64,000 nt of DNA from Austropuccinia psidii (taxonomy: Eukaryota; Basidiomycota; Pucciniomycetes; Pucciniales; Sphaerophragmiaceae), in the NCBI GenBank assembly GCA_023105745.1, contig JALGQZ010000004.1, positions 37,338,437 through 37,402,436 of the forward strand. The letters are read 5' to 3'. The notes beneath the pieces were generated by a model. That model saw nothing but the letters and a program-made list of their open reading frames with translations, ran no database searches and was not told where the DNA came from. Below, piece by piece: positions 20,640-31,844 of this stretch. Position 1 is the stretch's first letter; every line of letters begins with the position of its first letter. The translations under genes were made by a program, and so were the position numbers.

Positions 20640-21091
20640 TTCCTCAACACAGTTTGGATAAACCATTTCCAAACTGTATGATCACTCAATACCACCACTC
20701 CTCTTGTAAAGATCCTGTACATCTGTGCAGGACCTGTATTGGCCAGACTCAATCCAATCATCAAATATTCTCATGAAAATTGTCTGTGTGGATCAGGGCT
20801 GGCAATTCTCACATAGACCAGCCCCTCTTTCACCCCCCTGGGGACCTTTCCTCAGTCAATTAATTTGGTACATTTATCATTTTATAATTATTCTTATCCT
20901 TATTTTTGGGTATTATAATTATTTGATTTTAAGTTAGTCTTAGCCTTTTTTCTTTCTTTGCCTGTACAGTATGAGTTGGGTGGCCATATCCTTATTAATC
21001 CTTCTATTTCCATTCTGACAGGTTGAAACAGTGGACTTCTCCTTGTTTGTGGTTGGCTCTTTTATTCTTACTCTTATTATTTGTTGCTCCT
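20640..21091 (+). repeat. G1 3' LTR, second segment
   Basis: Continues the LTR after G2: tcaacacagtttgg, then gtacaggacc-like, tcatgaaaattgtctgt, a CTGGGG hairpin and the start motif at 20854 (agtcaattaattt), and the shared phrase tgggtggccatatcct. It ends at gttgctcct, where the solo LTR of G4 type begins. Confidence 0.82.
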
Positions 21092-22487
21092 TGTCAGCCT
21101 GTGACTCAAAACCAGAGCACAAGCATGACAGCCAAAATACCATAAACCAATGGTATAGCCAAGATACCACCAAAACATGGAGCTGAGCCAAATCAGCTCA
21201 AAAGGTATTGAAAGAAGGAGGAAACTCACCCCTTTCTGAAAATATAAGTCCCATCACCATAGGACAAAGAATGACAAAGTTATTCCTGCTCACAGCTATT
21301 GCTGAGCATAAACCTTAATTTTCACCTCTCATTTAAAATCTAGAAGGACAGGCTTAACCCCATAAAATGGGTACTCAAAATAAAGCTCTAAGCCAGGGAT
21401 ATCCAATGGTACCAGCTAAAATGAGCTAGCACCAATATTACTGGAGTTATGGTCAATTTCAGGCCAAATAAGGGTGAACAAAACATTCACCTCTCATCTA
21501 ACTTCTACAGTTTTCGTGTGAGATAGTTGAAGTGGGGTCTTTTTGAAAAGGGAACAATCAGGGCTATCTGATGGTGTCATCCATTTCCCCATATCTCAAC
21601 TACAGCAGAAGCTATGGGGCAAACAAGCTCAATACAGCTTTTTGCCTAAAACACACATATGTATCAAAATCTTGTACATGGCCCAACTTTGCCATATTTA
21701 GTGATAACCATATCAAATAAGGTACCATTGTGTAGAACACATACAGGGCTACACACTGGTTCAGTTCTGAGGTTGATATCTGAAGAACTGACAAAGATAT
21801 AGCTGTTTTAAGGTCAAAATCCCACATTCTGACCAATACAGCCTTACCATGGGAGAATATCCCATAACCATGAATATGAGGTGTCAAATAGACAAAGAAC
21901 CTTTTTTTTACTTCAATAACTCATATCTCAGGCAATACTGGGGTCTGATACAGCTTCTATACAGCATTCTACGCGTCATACACGTCAGAATCAGGCTGTG
22001 AGGTCCCCACATGAATATTTTCACACTGTATTGGTGAAAGCTGCCAGGATGTGGTTGCAAACCACAAGCCAGTACTAGAGAGTGAAAAATCTTCACTTCC
22101 TCTACGTGGAAAGGTCTAGCACCCTTTCCACCCCATTTCAGGATAGAAAGGAGGCTTTTCACAGCCAGAATTGTCTCCTCATCCTGCTCTTGAATAACCT
22201 ACGTAGTAAACTGTCAAAAACAGCTTTACTCTTGGTTAGTAATTAGGTATAATTATAGATCTTAATTATTGTAGTCTTTTATTATTGTAACCCAACAGAT
22301 AAAGCTGCACCCAGGGCTTTTAACAGCACTCACCACCACTATATTACATATAGTAAAGCCCTTTTAACCTTAAATCAAATCATCTAAAACTCTTATAAAT
22401 CTTTTTGAAACCATTTTTACTGTGTCACAAACATAGTTCAAGTTGTAACTAGCCTTTTTACACCTTTATCATAGTTTCATCCTGACA
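21092..22487 (+). repeat. Solo LTR of G4 type in G1's 3' LTR
   Basis: TGTCAGCCTGTGACTC... to ...TTTCATCCTGACA, 1396 bases, in sense orientation plus (opposite to G4). Flanks are ctcct at 21087-21091 and ctgct at 22488-22492, a 5-bp duplication with one change. Intact LTRs of this type elsewhere (8625-8665) read gttgctgatttc at the target, consistent with an original ctgct. Confidence 0.85.
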
Positions 22488-22634
22488 CTGCTTTTCTTAT
22501 ATTCTTTTATTTAGTAATTCATCTCTTCACACTCTTCAGTGTACTCTTTTCTTACCATATCCTTCAAGCCCTCCATAATTAAGTCCCACTTTACTGATTG
22601 CCAGGCCCTCTTCACTTAGAAGAGCCCCTGTGAC
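22488..22634 (+). repeat. G1 3' LTR, last segment
   Basis: Resumes with ctgcttttcttatattc and ends ccaggccctcttcacttag...cccctgtgaca, matching 115-254 of the 5' LTR nearly base for base. CopA sequence follows at once. Confidence 0.85.
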
Positions 22635-23187
22635 AGGATCACACCATAAGTAAATCCACCACTCAGCCCTCAAGCTCCACTGCATCTGCACTGATCTCAC
22701 CTACCAATGAATATTGCAAGGTCATTTACTACTGCACCAATGGCAGACACAAGCCAAAAAGAACCAGCCATAAGAAGGAACAATTCTGGGCAGAAAGCCC
22801 CCACCTCAGACCCAATCAAAAGGAAAAAATAAGGATATATGATTCCAGAACTTATCTCTGCACTGCAAATTTCTCCAGGAGATTTTTCTAGACTGTGGTG
22901 CAATGCACCACATTTTTAACTCAAAATGCTTCTTCAAATCCCTATCTGACTGCACTGGAGATGCAACTAGCTCCCTTGTGGCTCAGAGAGTTGGAACACT
23001 CACACTATTCTGAAAAAATAAGCCTTTACTCCTCAATAATTGTGTTTATGTTCCAAGAATCAACTGCAATATAATCAGTCTGCTCTCTCTCTTTTACAAA
23101 CAAGTGTCTCTTAGCTGATCAAATCACCATTTCAATCTGGAATCAAATTGCCTTTCCATTGTCACAGGAAAAATCATCAACAACCTT
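22635..23187 (+). pseudogene. CopA gag C-terminus and protease, decayed
   Basis: From 22635 an open frame reads Ser/Thr-rich linker, then YYCTNGRHKPKRTSHKKEQF, a His-rich zinc-finger-like motif whose flanking Cys residues are partly lost (Phe where a Cys is expected). It ends at a stop near 22890. The protease region follows in shifted frames: remnants resemble the copia pattern with VGTLTLF, NNCVYVPRINCNIISL near 22990-23075. The DSG active site is not readable. Confidence 0.65.
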
Positions 23188-23748
23188 ATGCGCATCAACT
23201 TTACTCTACCTTCTGCTTTCACCATTACTTTGGATAAAGAAATTTGGCACAAAAGATTAGGAAATCCTGGTACTAATATTATTGCTAAAATGGGTTTACC
23301 TTCTGAGATATCTTCTTGCACCATTTGTGGACTGAACAAATCCCCCAAAAAAACCCTTTTTGAAACACTTCAAAATTGCTGTTAACCAATTTGGCTGTGT
23401 CCACCAAGACTTGGTTAGATAAATCCATACCACCCCTTTTTGTGGTTATCAGTACTTTCTCACCATTGTAGACCAATTGAACTTGTTAAAAATCATCAAA
23501 TTTCTGAGACACAAATCCAATGCCTTCAATGAATTCTGTAAAGCCAAAATTCACATGGAAAACCAACAGGACAGAAGGATCAAAAGGGTTGTGTTGGATA
23601 GAGGAGGGGAATTGATGAACAATAAATTCAATGATTTAAAAAAGAAAGATGGTTTCACTCACCTTTTCTCTCATCCCAAAATGCCTCAACATAATGGTTT
23701 TTCTGAAAGAGCAAACAGAACCATCTTGGAAAAACCCCGGTGTCTGCT
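23188..23748 (+). pseudogene. CopA GAG-pre-integrase and integrase core, first part
   Basis: The pre-integrase motif IWHKRLGNPG, then CTICGLNKS, lies in 23188-23385. After frame changes 23477-23767 gives the core: VVLDRGGELMNNKF and FSHPKMPQHNGFSERANRTI, with the second Asp (LDRG) and Glu (SERAN) kept. The frame runs into the solo LTR at 23749. The first core Asp is in a damaged stretch around 23400-23470 (LTIVDQL in one frame). Confidence 0.8.
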
Positions 23749-25169
23749 TGTCAGGCTGAGTCTATGATAGAGTAATAAAAATAGTATATAAAACTCTAAA
23801 TTTAACTATGAAATGGACAAAAATTCATTGTAAAGGGTTTTAAAGAGTATTTAAGGGTTTTACTAAAGACATTGAGTGGTAGTGAGTGCTGTTGGAAGCC
23901 CTGGGTGCAGTAATTATCTCTTGGTTTACAATAATAGCTACTACAATTCTTGAAATTAGAATTATACCTTATTATTTTCCGAGAGTATAGCTGTTTTGGA
24001 TAATTTTACTATGAAGGAATCAAAGAGCAGGATAGGGATTCCTCTTTTGGGCAGAGAAAGAGCCCTTTTTATCCTGAAATTGGGTGGGAAGGTCCTCTGG
24101 ACCACTTCACATGGAGGAAATGAAGATTTTTCACTTAAAGGTACTGGCTTGTGGTTTTCACAAGGCATTTATTCTATGAATTGGGCTCAGATGTGACTTT
24201 TAAACCAGATCTTGGCAGTTTGCCTGAATACACTGTGAAAGTTTTCCATCTGGGGACCACACAGCCCTCTTCTGATGTGTATGATGCATAGAATGCTGTA
24301 CAGAACCTGTATGGGACCCCAGTATTAAGTTAACTATGAAGTATTGAAGTATAAAAATGCTTCTTTGTCTGTTTGACACCTCATAATCGTAGTTATGGGA
24401 AAGTATACCACAGTAAAGGTGTATTGGCCAAACTGTGGGATTTTGACCTTAAAGCTTCCATAACTTTGTCAGTTTTAAAGATGTTGAGGTAAAGGTTGGT
24501 TCTTTGCGTATCCCTGAATGGGAGATACACAAAGATACCTCATTTTGTATGGCTAACATTAAATATGGCAAACTTATGCCATGTTCAATTTTTGTTATTC
24601 AGATGTATGATTTTCTCAAAATATGTATTGAACTTATTTGTCCAATAACCTTTGTTCTAGATGGGATATGGGGAAATGGACTACATCATCAAATAGCCCT
24701 GATTGTGCTATTTCCAAAAAGACCCCACTTTAAGTATCTCAAACTAAATCTGTAGAAGTTAGATGAGAGGTGAATCTTTTATTCCTCCTTATTTGAACTT
24801 ATTTTGGCCATAACTTCTGTAGTTTTTGTGTTAGCTCAGCTTGACTAGTACCATTGGATAGCCCTGACTGGAAGCTTCAATTTGAATACCAGTTTTCCAA
24901 GGTTAATTCTCTTCCTCTGGATTTCAGATGAGAGGTGAAAATTAAGGTTTATGCTCAGCAGCTTCTTTGAGCATGAATAACTTTGTTATGATTTGTCCTA
25001 TGGTGATGGGACTTGTATATTTGGAAACATGTGAGTTTCATCTTTTGTTTGATACCTTTTGAGCTGTTTTTGGAACAGATCCAAATCTTTTGGTGGTATT
25101 TTTCTCAACCATTGGATTATGGTATTTGGCTGTCATGCTTCTGCTCTGGTTTTGAGTCACAGGCTGAAA
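23749..25169 (-). repeat. Solo LTR of G4 type in CopA integrase, TSD CTGCT
   Basis: Plus strand reads tgtcaggctgagtc... to ...gagtcacaggctgaaa, 1421 bases; the last bases were probably tgaca. Flanks ctgct at 23744-23748 and ctgct at 25170-25174 are identical. Integrase coding continues on the other side. Orientation matches G4 (minus). Confidence 0.88.
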
Positions 25170-25770
25170 CTGCTTGGCTCAAGAAATCTGCCTAACCAAT
25201 ATCGAGCCAAAGAAGTGAACCCCACAACCTCACTGTCCAACCTAATTCCTATGATTTCCAGATCAAATAATACTTCATAAAATCTTTGGACTGGCCTGTT
25301 GCCAAGAATCAAACAACTGTGGACTTTTGGGTGCCAAGCCTTCATCACTGTACTCAAAAATAACCGCAGTTAGAAGTTGATTCCTTCAGGAACTGAAAGA
25401 ATTTTACTTGGTTGTGACAATCAGAACACTGCCTATCAAATTGTACTCCTGTGTGATCTGAAAGTCATTGTTACTAAGCATTCCACCTTCAAAAAAGAAA
25501 AATTACCAGCAGTCAATAATGGAAATATTCAAAATAGGGAGCTTATAATAAATAACAATGATATCAGAACAACAGAAGATTTATGTCACAAACCTGAAAA
25601 CTCAATTGAAGAGGGCCTGAGATTGTCAATACTGGTAGATAGAATCCAGGTGAATAATGCCCAGAGAATCATTCCTGATGTGATAGATGAAGTTCACACA
25701 GGTGAGGTAGTCCCCTCTTTGTCTGAAAACTCAGCTGATAAAAGTCACCACCTAAGATTCATTGGGCCCT
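25170..25770 (+). pseudogene. CopA integrase C-terminal part
   Basis: Continues the copia integrase: LWTFGCQAFITVLKNN near 25310-25365, then GTERILLGCDNQNTAYQIV, corresponding to the family block in which a Gly-rich turn precedes a Tyr-x-Val/Ile strand, and VIVTKHSTFKKEKLP. The 25377-25772 frame is open and runs into the linker before RT. Stops occur near 25280 and 25370. Confidence 0.75.
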
Positions 25771-26660
25771 GAAATCCCACATTTATTTAATCAGAAATTA
25801 ATGATCTTAACATACTTCCATACTCACAAAGGCCCAACTCCTACATCACTATAACTGAAGAAAAACCCAGAGGCTTCAAAGGAGCACTGAAAGCCAGAAA
25901 GAGGGACCTATTTCTAAAAGAAATCAAAAAAGAACTGAACCCAATGTCACAACCTGGAGTATGGGATGTGGTTTTCAAAGAAAAAAGGATAAAACTCATT
26001 GGGATTACCTGGGTGTTCAAGATTAAGAAGGTTCCCTTGAATGAAATTTTTAAATATAAGGCTCACCTATGTGCACAAGGGTTAAATCAAACTTCAGGTT
26101 TGGACTTTGGAAAGACATACACCCTGACTGGAAGATTAGATTTGCTGCAAACTTAAATAGCATTCAATGCTTCTCATGACCTGAAGTTTAATCAAATTCA
26201 TGTGAGGAGTGCATTCCTGAATGCCCCTCTTTCAGAGGAATTCTATTTGCAAATTCCCCAAGGAGTAGAGGTAAACAGCCAAATTCACTGCTTAAAACTA
26301 AAGAAAGCTATTTGAAGACTGAAACAGGCAACACTGGCATGGTACAAATGCATCAAGGACTGACTCAAAAGCATAAGGTTTGTGGCCTTTGTCTTTGATC
26401 CTCTCCAATTATACAGATCTCACAAAACTCCTACTTGACTGTACCTTCATGTAGACAGCATTGCTATTTTTGGGGAGGAAATCTCAAGCTTCAAGCATGA
26501 GATTGCAACAAGGTTTGAGATTAAAGACCTAGGCCAAGCAGACCTGATGTTAGGGGTAATCATTTGTCATGCTGAAAGTTTCATATCACTTTACCAAAAA
26601 CATTTCACCTAATTTCTCCTTGAACAGTATGGAATGAGTAATTGTAAGCCTACCGTCACA
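25771..26660 (+). pseudogene. CopA reverse transcriptase, inactive
   Basis: RVT_2-type RT: ITWVFKIKKVP near 26005, KAHLCAQGLNQTSGLDF, then HVRSAFLNAPLSEEFYLQIP and CLKLKKAI-stop-RLKQATLAWY. The catalytic box at 26448-26459 reads HVDS where the family has YVDD, so the second Asp is lost. Stops at about 26155, 26315, 26360, 26435 and 26610 interrupt it. Confidence 0.82.
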
Positions 26661-27458
26661 CCCCTCATCCCTAATCAGTACCTATGTCCCGCAACAGACA
26701 AGGAGAAGGAAAAGTTGAAGTCGTTACAAGTCAACTATAAAAGTGCCATTGGAAGCATAAACTACGTCAGTAGTGTCACATGTCCTGACTTGTGCTTTGC
26801 AGTAAGCACACTTTCTCAGTACTTAGAACCACCTGGAATCCAGCACTGGAAGTCTTTCTTGCACGTGCTGCGATACTTGAAAGGGGGCCTAGAAGTAGGA
26901 CTCAATTATCCTAAGAGCAGGAAGGACATACTCATATCCTGGAGTGACGCAGACCGGGGGAACTGTATGGAAACCAGACGGTCCATAATTGGGTTCCTTT
27001 CCACTTTTAATGGATGCCTAGTGCTATGGAAGACCCGCAAACAGCCATCAGTATCAACCTCAATAACTGAAGCTGAGTATAAAGCACTCTGAGATCTAAC
27101 ATCCGAGTTGCTTTTGCTGAAGCAGTGGATGAGCGAAGCATATCTCTTTAAATTCAACCATGCAATCACTTTGTGGGAAGACAATCAAGGCTGCATTGTC
27201 ACTGCCAATGGTGACTGCAATTTCAATAAAAAGCAAATGAAACACGTCAAAATCCAGTTGCATTTCATTGAAGAGGTTGTAAATGGAGGTGTATTCTCTT
27301 TAAAGTATTCCCCATCCTGTGAAATTCTAGATGACTTTCTAACAAAGTCAGTCTGTTGTGTCAAACTAAATCAGACACTAAATGTACTGCGCATTTTGAG
27401 CATAGGAGTGAGGGGCGATATTGAGAATTCTGAGGATCCTGACTCTAAAGCATCCTAG
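26634..27458 (+). pseudogene. CopA RNase H, one stop, otherwise well kept
   Basis: 26634-27092 reads GMSNCKPTVTPL, YKSAIGSINYVSSVTCPDL and SWSDADRGNCMETRRSIIGF with the first RNase H Asp, then SITEAEYKAL with the Glu. A stop at 27090-27092 precedes LWEDNQGCIV with the next Asp, in the same frame as far as 27456. The ending ILSIGVRGDIENS is the usual copia pol tail. Confidence 0.85.
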
Positions 27459-29379
27459 GCCAGAGCCAAACTGTCCACTCCCACTCTCAAAAACCCTAAT
27501 AGAGTTTTCTATAACCTTTTCTAACCAAAGTTGATCCTAGAAAACGCTTCTACCTTTGAAAAACCTACAGGCTACCTTACCCTTGTGGTTACACTATGTG
27601 CCTAACTTATAAACTCCCTCCTGTCCAAACAGGAGGGAAGGAAGTTTCTTCTAGAATTATCATCACTGTATTCTTTTTATCATCTCCTTAATACCTTTAT
27701 TTTTCTTATATACTCTTTTCTGTAACTCTCATTCAATACTTTCTTATCTTAAATTGTTACAAGATTCATTTGCTTATCCTTAAATCGTTGAAGTCGCTGA
27801 TAGAAGGTACAGTACAAAGAAACACTCTCTTTTAATACTTAAAAACCATTGTAACTGACTCCTAAACCTCCCTAGGCTGTTGACTAAATTGCTGTGACTG
27901 TCATTGTCGTGTGTTGTATTTAATGTGTTTGAACTTGCCTTCCACCGTTAGGTATTGCCTTTTTGTTATTTTTTGTTCATTTCTCATTGTATAATTAATA
28001 AATTGCATACATTAGTTCCAAATTTCTTACAAATGCTAATTATTAGGCTTATTATTCACCAGAAGAACTGAGAGGTCTCCCTTATCAAAAATATTACTAG
28101 TTATTAGGAATTCAGTCGTAGTATCACAGATTTGGAACCTGGGGTAGTAAGCAGACTACAGGTATTCATGTGAAATGGAATACGACTATCAATAGAAGAT
28201 TTTGGTAGCTGCTTGAGTTAAAATAAAAAAATACTTTAAAGGTATTAATTTGGTAGAAAGAACAAATTTAAAATATTAATCAACAAGTAATTATTCAGAT
28301 CAATTGCCTCGATGTTCATAACTTCCTCTCGAGTCATTGTTAATCTTTAAATGTAAATATTTTGGTATTTCTCTTCTCTTTCCGTAGAACTCCTGCAATA
28401 GGAATTTCTTCTCTTAAACACACACCCCTAATTCTCCCAGGGACTTCTTCACTATAATAATCTGGGCTAGATAGCTGATAAACAAGAAAAGCAAAGAGGT
28501 CAACTAACCTTATTCCCTCATTAGCCGCATCTTATGTAAATAAAAAGAATACCCTTAATCATACAAGAAGTAAATCAAGTCTTGATAGAATATGCTCACT
28601 ATTTCTATGGTCCCAAGTAACCTCTGATATATGCGGGAGGAGGACTAATTGGCTATGGGATGGTTGGGTTTCCCGTTCTAAATATCACTATCAATTTTAT
28701 TCTCATCTCATTTTTACAACATAGCTCATGAAACAAAATATTTTTTCAACTTAATGGATCACAGTGTCATATATTGATGAGAATCATCTCGGCTAGCCGA
28801 TATATACGCCTTGATCTTTGAGAAGACATTTTTCGAGTGGTACTTTGAGATCAAGTATAAGCTATTCAATCTTAGACTTGATTTCGATGCTGCTGGGGTA
28901 ATATGGAAATATAACGAATAATTGGGTCTGTCAATGATATAAAAAGAGTACTTTCATCGACTCAAGCTAGTAGAATTAGTATTAAATCTATTGATTTTTA
29001 TATCTTATAATTCAGTAGCTTATAATCATCTTAATACTCGTACACACTGTTCTTGAGGAGTATAGGTATAGTTAACCATTCTATCTCACTATGTAGCTTA
29101 ACCAGCTGAAATTAGACCTATCAATTCAGAGTATTGGGTGTATCAGTTGTGTTCGGTTCTATAGCTAAATAGATTCCTTTCAGGTACATTCCTTTACTTA
29201 CTTAATACTGTATCATATATGATATTGTACTTACTTTTTGTTTTAGTATTCTTAACTACTGTTTTCATAATTATCATAGCAATCATAAGATTGTTAATAG
29301 CTACTCATTGCACACACCGCCTTTTTGGAACTATTTTGAAAAGAATTTAGATGTCACAAGGTTTTTGAAGTGAAATTTG
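27459..29379. other. Non-coding: CopA tail or LTR, then AT-rich DNA
   Basis: No gene seen. 27459-28020 should contain CopA's 3' LTR, with a strong hairpin at 27615-27638 and long T-rich runs, but its ends cannot be set without a partner. 28020-29379 is AT-rich with no open frame above 60 codons and no resemblance I recognise to the other elements here. Confidence 0.4.
27615..27638. repeat. Perfect 10-bp hairpin downstream of CopA
   Basis: TCCCTCCTGT then loop CCAA then ACAGGAGGGA. It lies about 160 bases after the RNase H stop, probably inside the 3' LTR. It could act in RNA 3'-end formation or packaging; nothing here proves it. Confidence 0.5.
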
Positions 29380-29710
29380 TGTGAACATCAAGACGGAAAC
29401 GTATCCTTCAAAAAATATCATCCAAAAGAAGAACTTATTCATTTAGTTAATCTCATCCTGTTCTATGTCTAATCCTCTTTTTACTGAGTCTGTGATCTTA
29501 ACAAGACATGGACTTAGGCTTGTAGGTACCATATATATCAGGATAAATATTTTAGTTGTCTCCTCATCCAACTACTGATACTCATTGGAACTTTCTCCTT
29601 TTTTGATACATTTTACAAGCCTTCTTCAGGTGTGCTCTATTTTTGCAATCCAACTACTGATACTCATTGTACCTTTCTCGTTTTCTGATATATTTTACAA
29701 GCTTTCTTTA
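29380..29710 (+). repeat. CopB 5' LTR with duplicated 3' end
   Basis: Starts TGTGAACATC and aligns with 43652-43901. Its last part is present twice: ...ccaactactgatactcatt...aagccttcttca ending at 29628, then a second copy, about 29652-29710, ending aagctttcttta. The PBS follows the second copy, so the LTR proper ends at 29710 and is about 80 bases longer than its partner. Confidence 0.75.
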
Positions 29711-29728
29711 GGTTATGAGCCCAGCGCT
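29711..29728 (+). promoter_or_regulatory. CopB primer-binding site, initiator tRNA-Met half type
   Basis: GGTTATGAGCCCAGCGCT. The reverse complement AGCGCTGGGCTCATAACC looks like the anticodon arm of initiator tRNA-Met (CTCATAA loop). Drosophila copia is known to prime from a cleaved 5' half of this tRNA with a very similar site. Seen: the sequence and its place next to the LTR. Inferred: the primer. Confidence 0.65.
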
Positions 29729-29838
29729 AGCAAATTGAAAGGTAATTCATAAGATTAAAACTGGATCAATTGAACAATATTGACCAGCTGTCAATTACGT
29801 TCTCACTACTAAGGATCTCTGAGTGTAAATCTATCAAC

Positions 29839-30172
29839 ATGGATCCCAACACCTACTCCAATCTTTCTGAAGGAAAAAAATAGACAAGCTCATCTCCTGG
29901 AAGAGGAGTATAGTTGCCTCTTTAGGAATGAGCTACTTTAAGAGTGCGATAGAAACTGATCCCTAATCAGCAAAAGCAGGGGAATAATTTGATAATCAGA
30001 AACAAGCAATCTACTATATTATTGTAGGGAACCTTGATTCCAAAAACTATGATAATTTTGTAGCTGAAGATGATGAGGACCTTGCCAAACTCTGGAGGTC
30101 CATCTAGAACTATGACTTATTTTCAGCAGGGAATGTAGCCAATCACCTTGGGAAGCTCAAAACCAAAATTTC
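29839..30172 (+). pseudogene. CopB gag, N-terminal part
   Basis: Met at 29839 (MDPNTYSNLSEGK), then after one frame change DKLISWKRSIVASLGMSYFK, and further on GNLDSKNYDNFVAEDDEDLA and VANHLGKLKTKIS, which follow the usual copia gag layout (UBN2-like). Several stops. It is cut at about 30172 by an LTR fragment; the rest of gag is not found. Confidence 0.65.
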
Positions 30173-31150
30173 ATGCATGATCCTCCTGGAACCTTTTCAA
30201 GACCTTTGGCCACTTTAATCCTTCAATAACCAAAAGTGCCATAAATGGTTTTATACATCATTATGCATATTTCTTCACCAAAAATCCCATAAAACCACTA
30301 TCAAAAGTTTGTTTCAACGATTAATCAGTAACCAAGGCATCACATCATCGAGAGGATTCATCAAGGCTCAAGAACAAGTGTTACTCTCAAATATCAATGA
30401 TGCCATGAAACAGTCATTGGATACTCTCATTCACAGTATTCCTCCAAGGGAATAGTGGCAGTTCATTCTCAATGTATATTAAAGAGGTAGTTCCAAAAAA
30501 ATCTGTCAAGTTTCAGTTCTCCATTAATCCACCTTGGCAACCACATTAATTCAATACAGCCTGGAGTAACAAAGCTCTGTATTTCCAATCATACACCATG
30601 GAAAGATCATTCAACCTAGTTCAGTTCTCATTTTGGAAAGGTATTAATTCCATCAGACAATCAATACAGCTCCCAGGATTCAACACAGACCAGCTATCAT
30701 CCTGAAGGAGTCAAGCTCTCAACCATTCACATATACCAGCCTCCTTTGAGCCTTGGAGGGGTCTTGCCCCAAGTTAATTAAAATGTTTTGATTTTATTTT
30801 ATGTTTATTTATCTTTTCATTTTTTTTAAGTGAATACTGATATTATAAAGTCAGTCATTTAGAACCTTTTCTTTCCTTTCATTGCCTGTAAGTGGATATT
30901 GGTGGTCATATCCTTTACTAATTACATTGTTCATTTTGGAAGGTTAAAAAAGTAACTAAGGACTTAATTAGTTGGCTCTTTGGATCTTTGTCTTCCCTTG
31001 CTCTTATTGCATCTCATATTGTACTGGCATATTTCTTAGAGAAATTTGTTCTTCTTTCACTTTTCTCTTCAATATTTAGAGTATTCCAAGTGAGCTCCCT
31101 GATTACTGAGTGCCAGGCCACTCTTGTTATCCCCAAGATCCTGTGTTACA
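30173..31150 (+). repeat. LTR fragment of G1/G2 family inside CopB
   Basis: Shares with G2's LTR the phrases atcaaggctcaagaacaagtg, cattcacagtattcctccaa, a CATATA box (30729), hairpin and aagttaattaa motif, ggtggtcatatcct and ccaggccactcttg. Ends CCTGTGTTACA at 31150. The 5' end lacks the TGTCACA terminus, so it is truncated or degraded; no TSD found. Confidence 0.75.
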
Positions 31151-31839
31151 GGCTGACCTATTTGACATCAAAGGTAACTCAATCCTCAAAACCAGTATTT
31201 TCAACAAAATACTTCTCATTAATACTGGCAGGGGGAATCGCGCCTTTGCATTAAGGTAAACCAACCCTCTTGTTATTCATAAAAAAATAGGACACCCTGG
31301 AAATCAGGTGGCTACTAAAATGGGGACTGATGTTGACTTTTCTATGCTATTGTGCATTCCCTCCTCTCTCTCCAAGACTCATGGGCTACCCTTTTAAAGT
31401 TACTTTACAACTACCTCCTCCCCTTTAGAGATAGTTTACATGGACCTATGTGGTCCAATCACTCCCTGTAAACGTGGAGGAAACAATTATATATTTCAAC
31501 TCATAGAGGGGTCCAGCCATATGAGGTTCACCTATCTACTTGTCTCCAAGTCTGAAGCATATGAGAAGTTTGTAGAATTTCAGTGACTTGTTGGGCACCA
31601 GATGGGAAGGTCAATCAAAAACAGTGTCTTGGACAATGGAGGGGAATTTGTTAGGTCCAGGGTCTTGGCTCTCTTCTCTAAGAAAGGGATTTTACACCTT
31701 CTGATGGCTCCCTACACCCCTCAACAGATGCCTACCACAAAGACTCAGGGTCCTGCTATGTGATAGCAAGGTTCTGCTCAACTGGTGGGGTGAAGCATGT
31801 GGAATGGAAAATGTTTTCCTGGAAAGGACCGCAGTTTCC
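31151..31839 (+). pseudogene. CopB pre-integrase and integrase core, first part
   Basis: Pre-integrase HKKIGHPGNQVATKMG near 31280, then VYMDLCGPITPCKRGGNNYI with the first core Asp (31443), VLDNGGEFVRSRV with the second Asp, and a damaged region after YTPQQM where the Glu would be. Stops near 31255, 31585 and 31760. Interrupted at 31840 by G4. Confidence 0.8.
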
Positions 31840-31844
31840 ACCAT

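Larger units (their letters stand above)
1..22634 (+). mobile_element. G1: chromodomain Ty3/gypsy retrotransposon, left-truncated, with nested insertions
   Basis: A plus-strand LTR retrotransposon with the order LTR, leader, gag, protease, RT/RNase H, integrase with chromodomain, 3' region and LTR. The 5' LTR is cut by the window edge. The 3' LTR starts at 9004 (TGTAACAACC) and ends at 22634 (CCCCTGTGACA), in three pieces separated by G2 (9181-20639) and a solo LTR (21092-22487). The copia gag frame of CopA begins at 22635 with no gap, so G1 inserted into CopA. The expected right-hand 5-bp TSD would be ggatc; its partner is outside the window. All reading frames are broken. Domain order is seen in the sequence; the nesting order is inferred from junctions. 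Confidence 0.85.
22635..27458 (+). mobile_element. CopA: Ty1/copia retrotransposon, 5'-truncated by G1
   Basis: Plus-strand gag (C-terminal part), protease, integrase, RT, RNase H: the Ty1/copia order with integrase before RT. The gag frame is open at the G1 junction, so its 5' portion and LTR should lie left of the window. A solo LTR interrupts integrase. The 3' LTR must start soon after RNase H, but I cannot define it because no 5' partner is present. Confidence 0.85.
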
